From NCBI GenBank assembly GCA_027023165.1, contig JALVWX010000086.1:1-11585 (forward strand): DNA of 11,585 nt. The letters are read 5' to 3'. Positions 10,977 to 11,585 of the stretch are shown piece by piece. Each line of letters begins with the position of its first letter. Position 1 is the stretch's first letter. Below the pieces are notes generated by a model. The model did no database searches, was not told where the DNA came from, and saw only the letters and a list, made by a program, of their open reading frames with translations. Source of the stretch: Thermococcus sp. (GTDB taxonomy: Archaea > Methanobacteriota_B > Thermococci > Thermococcales > Thermococcaceae). The position numbers and the translations under genes are program-made.

Positions 10977-11585
10977 TCAAACTTTTTTCACGTCAACCCA
11001 TGTTGAATGATATGCGGAAGCGTTGCCGTAGTTTTGAACTGTTTCGTCAGTCGTCAGAAAGTTGGCGTTCCAGCCGAGCAGGGACACCCAGAATGCCTTG
11101 TAAAGCAGAACAACTCCTCTGGGCACGTCTTCGCTTACTTTTGCCCTCGTCCTGACCCTGCCACGGTCATTGAAGACCTCCACTTCGTCCCCTTCGCGGA
11201 TTCCCCTCTCCCTGGCATCGGCCGGGTTGATGTAAAGGTAAGGGTCTATCATTCCATAGGTGTTGTGGTACTGGCTCGTTATCGTCATCCTGTAGGTGGG
11301 CGTAAGAAGCCTGAGGGGATATTTTCCGCTGAATCGCCTGTATTCAGGAAATGGACCTAGGCCCCTTTCAACGGCCCTCCTGGAGAAGAACTCGATTTTT
11401 CCGCTCGGCGTTTTCCACTTCCCGGACCTCTCCGGAACCCTTACGAAGCCTTTCCTTTTCAGCTCTTCCCAGCTTAGGCCGTTAAGCTCGAGGATTTTTC
11501 TTATAACCTCCTCGTCGCTCTCGTAAAGGTGGGGATTTTTAATGCCCAACGCCCTCGCAAGCAGTCTCGTAACCTCGCTGTTACC
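10977..11585 (-). CDS. Molybdopterin-dependent oxidoreductase, C-terminal part (cut by window edge)
   Basis: 202 residues are visible, open to the right edge; the N-terminus (Fe-S and Mo-binding domains) is outside. The visible part resembles the end of DMSO-reductase-family catalytic subunits. A linker (GNSEVTRLLARALGIKNPHL and TPSGKIEFFSRRAVERGLGP) leads to the molybdopterin-dinucleotide-binding beta-barrel, with its typical PLRLLTPTYRMTITSQYHNT, YINPADARERGIREGDEVEV and FNDRGRVRTRAKVSEDVPRG segments and an ending NYGNASAYHSTWVDVKKV. The substrate (formate, thiosulfate, polysulfide or other) cannot be told from this part. The gene is convergent with nothing in the window and ends 147 nt before the peroxiredoxin promoter region. 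Confidence 0.88.
   Translation of the reverse strand, partial: GNSEVTRLLARALGIKNPHLYESDEEVIRKILELNGLSWEELKRKGFVRVPERSGKWKTPSGKIEFFSRRAVERGLGPFPEYRRFSGKYPLRLLTPTYRMTITSQYHNTYGMIDPYLYINPADARERGIREGDEVEVFNDRGRVRTRAKVSEDVPRGVVLLYKAFWVSLLGWNANFLTTDETVQNYGNASAYHSTWVDVKKV

Noticed and set aside
1..11585. CRISPR array, tRNA, rRNA or C/D-box small RNA
   Set aside because: No regularly spaced repeats, cloverleaf-like segments or paired C and D boxes were found by eye on either strand.

Overview
The window looks like a chromosome segment of a hyperthermophilic archaeon of the order Thermococcales, most likely Thermococcus. The rubredoxin, superoxide reductase, rubrerythrin and peroxiredoxin read as close relatives of the Pyrococcus furiosus proteins. 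Starts are preceded by GGTGAT/GAGGTG ribosome-binding sites, promoters have archaeal TATA boxes about 25 bp before the expected transcription start, and genes end at T-rich tracts. These assignments rest on recalled protein families, not on a search.

Layout, left to right. (1) 34-845, plus strand: two small ferritin-like iron/oxygen proteins, the first matching the encapsulated-ferritin domain. (2) 846-3443, minus strand: a 7-TM DUF835 protein, an operon of two DUF59/MIP18-type proteins with an unlisted 35-aa protein overlapping its end, and a polytopic membrane protein. (3) 3529-4644, minus strand: the classic oxygen-detoxification set, rubredoxin-superoxide reductase (operon) and rubrerythrin. 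(4) 4730-6661: two divergently oriented, decayed genes, NAD(P)H:rubredoxin oxidoreductase (minus) and an MsrA-MsrB fusion (plus). Both have lost their 5' ends, and they meet at a ~36-bp relic of the right end of an IS200/IS605 (TnpB-type) element. The MsrB half is still one open frame. (5) 6640-7504, minus: an HTH regulator with a cysteine cluster and a frameshifted TusA-like protein whose CPxP motif reads APQP. (6) 7505-7618: a compact divergent promoter region with two palindromes. (7) 7619-10037, plus: a DUF438-hemerythrin-PAS protein and a tightly coupled M24-fold peptidase homologue that has lost metal ligands. (8) 10103-10753, minus: a thioredoxin-type peroxiredoxin of the archaeal Prx6-like group. 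(9) 10977-11585, minus: the C-terminal part of a molybdopterin oxidoreductase cut by the window edge.

Together this is an oxygen/peroxide/iron defence neighbourhood. Superoxide goes to SOR, peroxide to rubrerythrin and peroxiredoxin, with rubredoxin as electron carrier, and ferritin-like proteins may handle iron. The dedicated rubredoxin reductase and the methionine-repair gene beside it were wrecked, apparently by one transposon-associated deletion, so electrons must reach rubredoxin by another route (inference).

The best candidates for something undescribed are: the two-gene deletion at an IS605 scar; the divergent palindromic promoter controlling a TusA-like/DUF438-hemerythrin-PAS/pseudo-M24 unit; the recurrent GGTT...AACC inverted repeats at the TATA boxes of the redox genes; and the Cys-containing HTH regulator lying among them.
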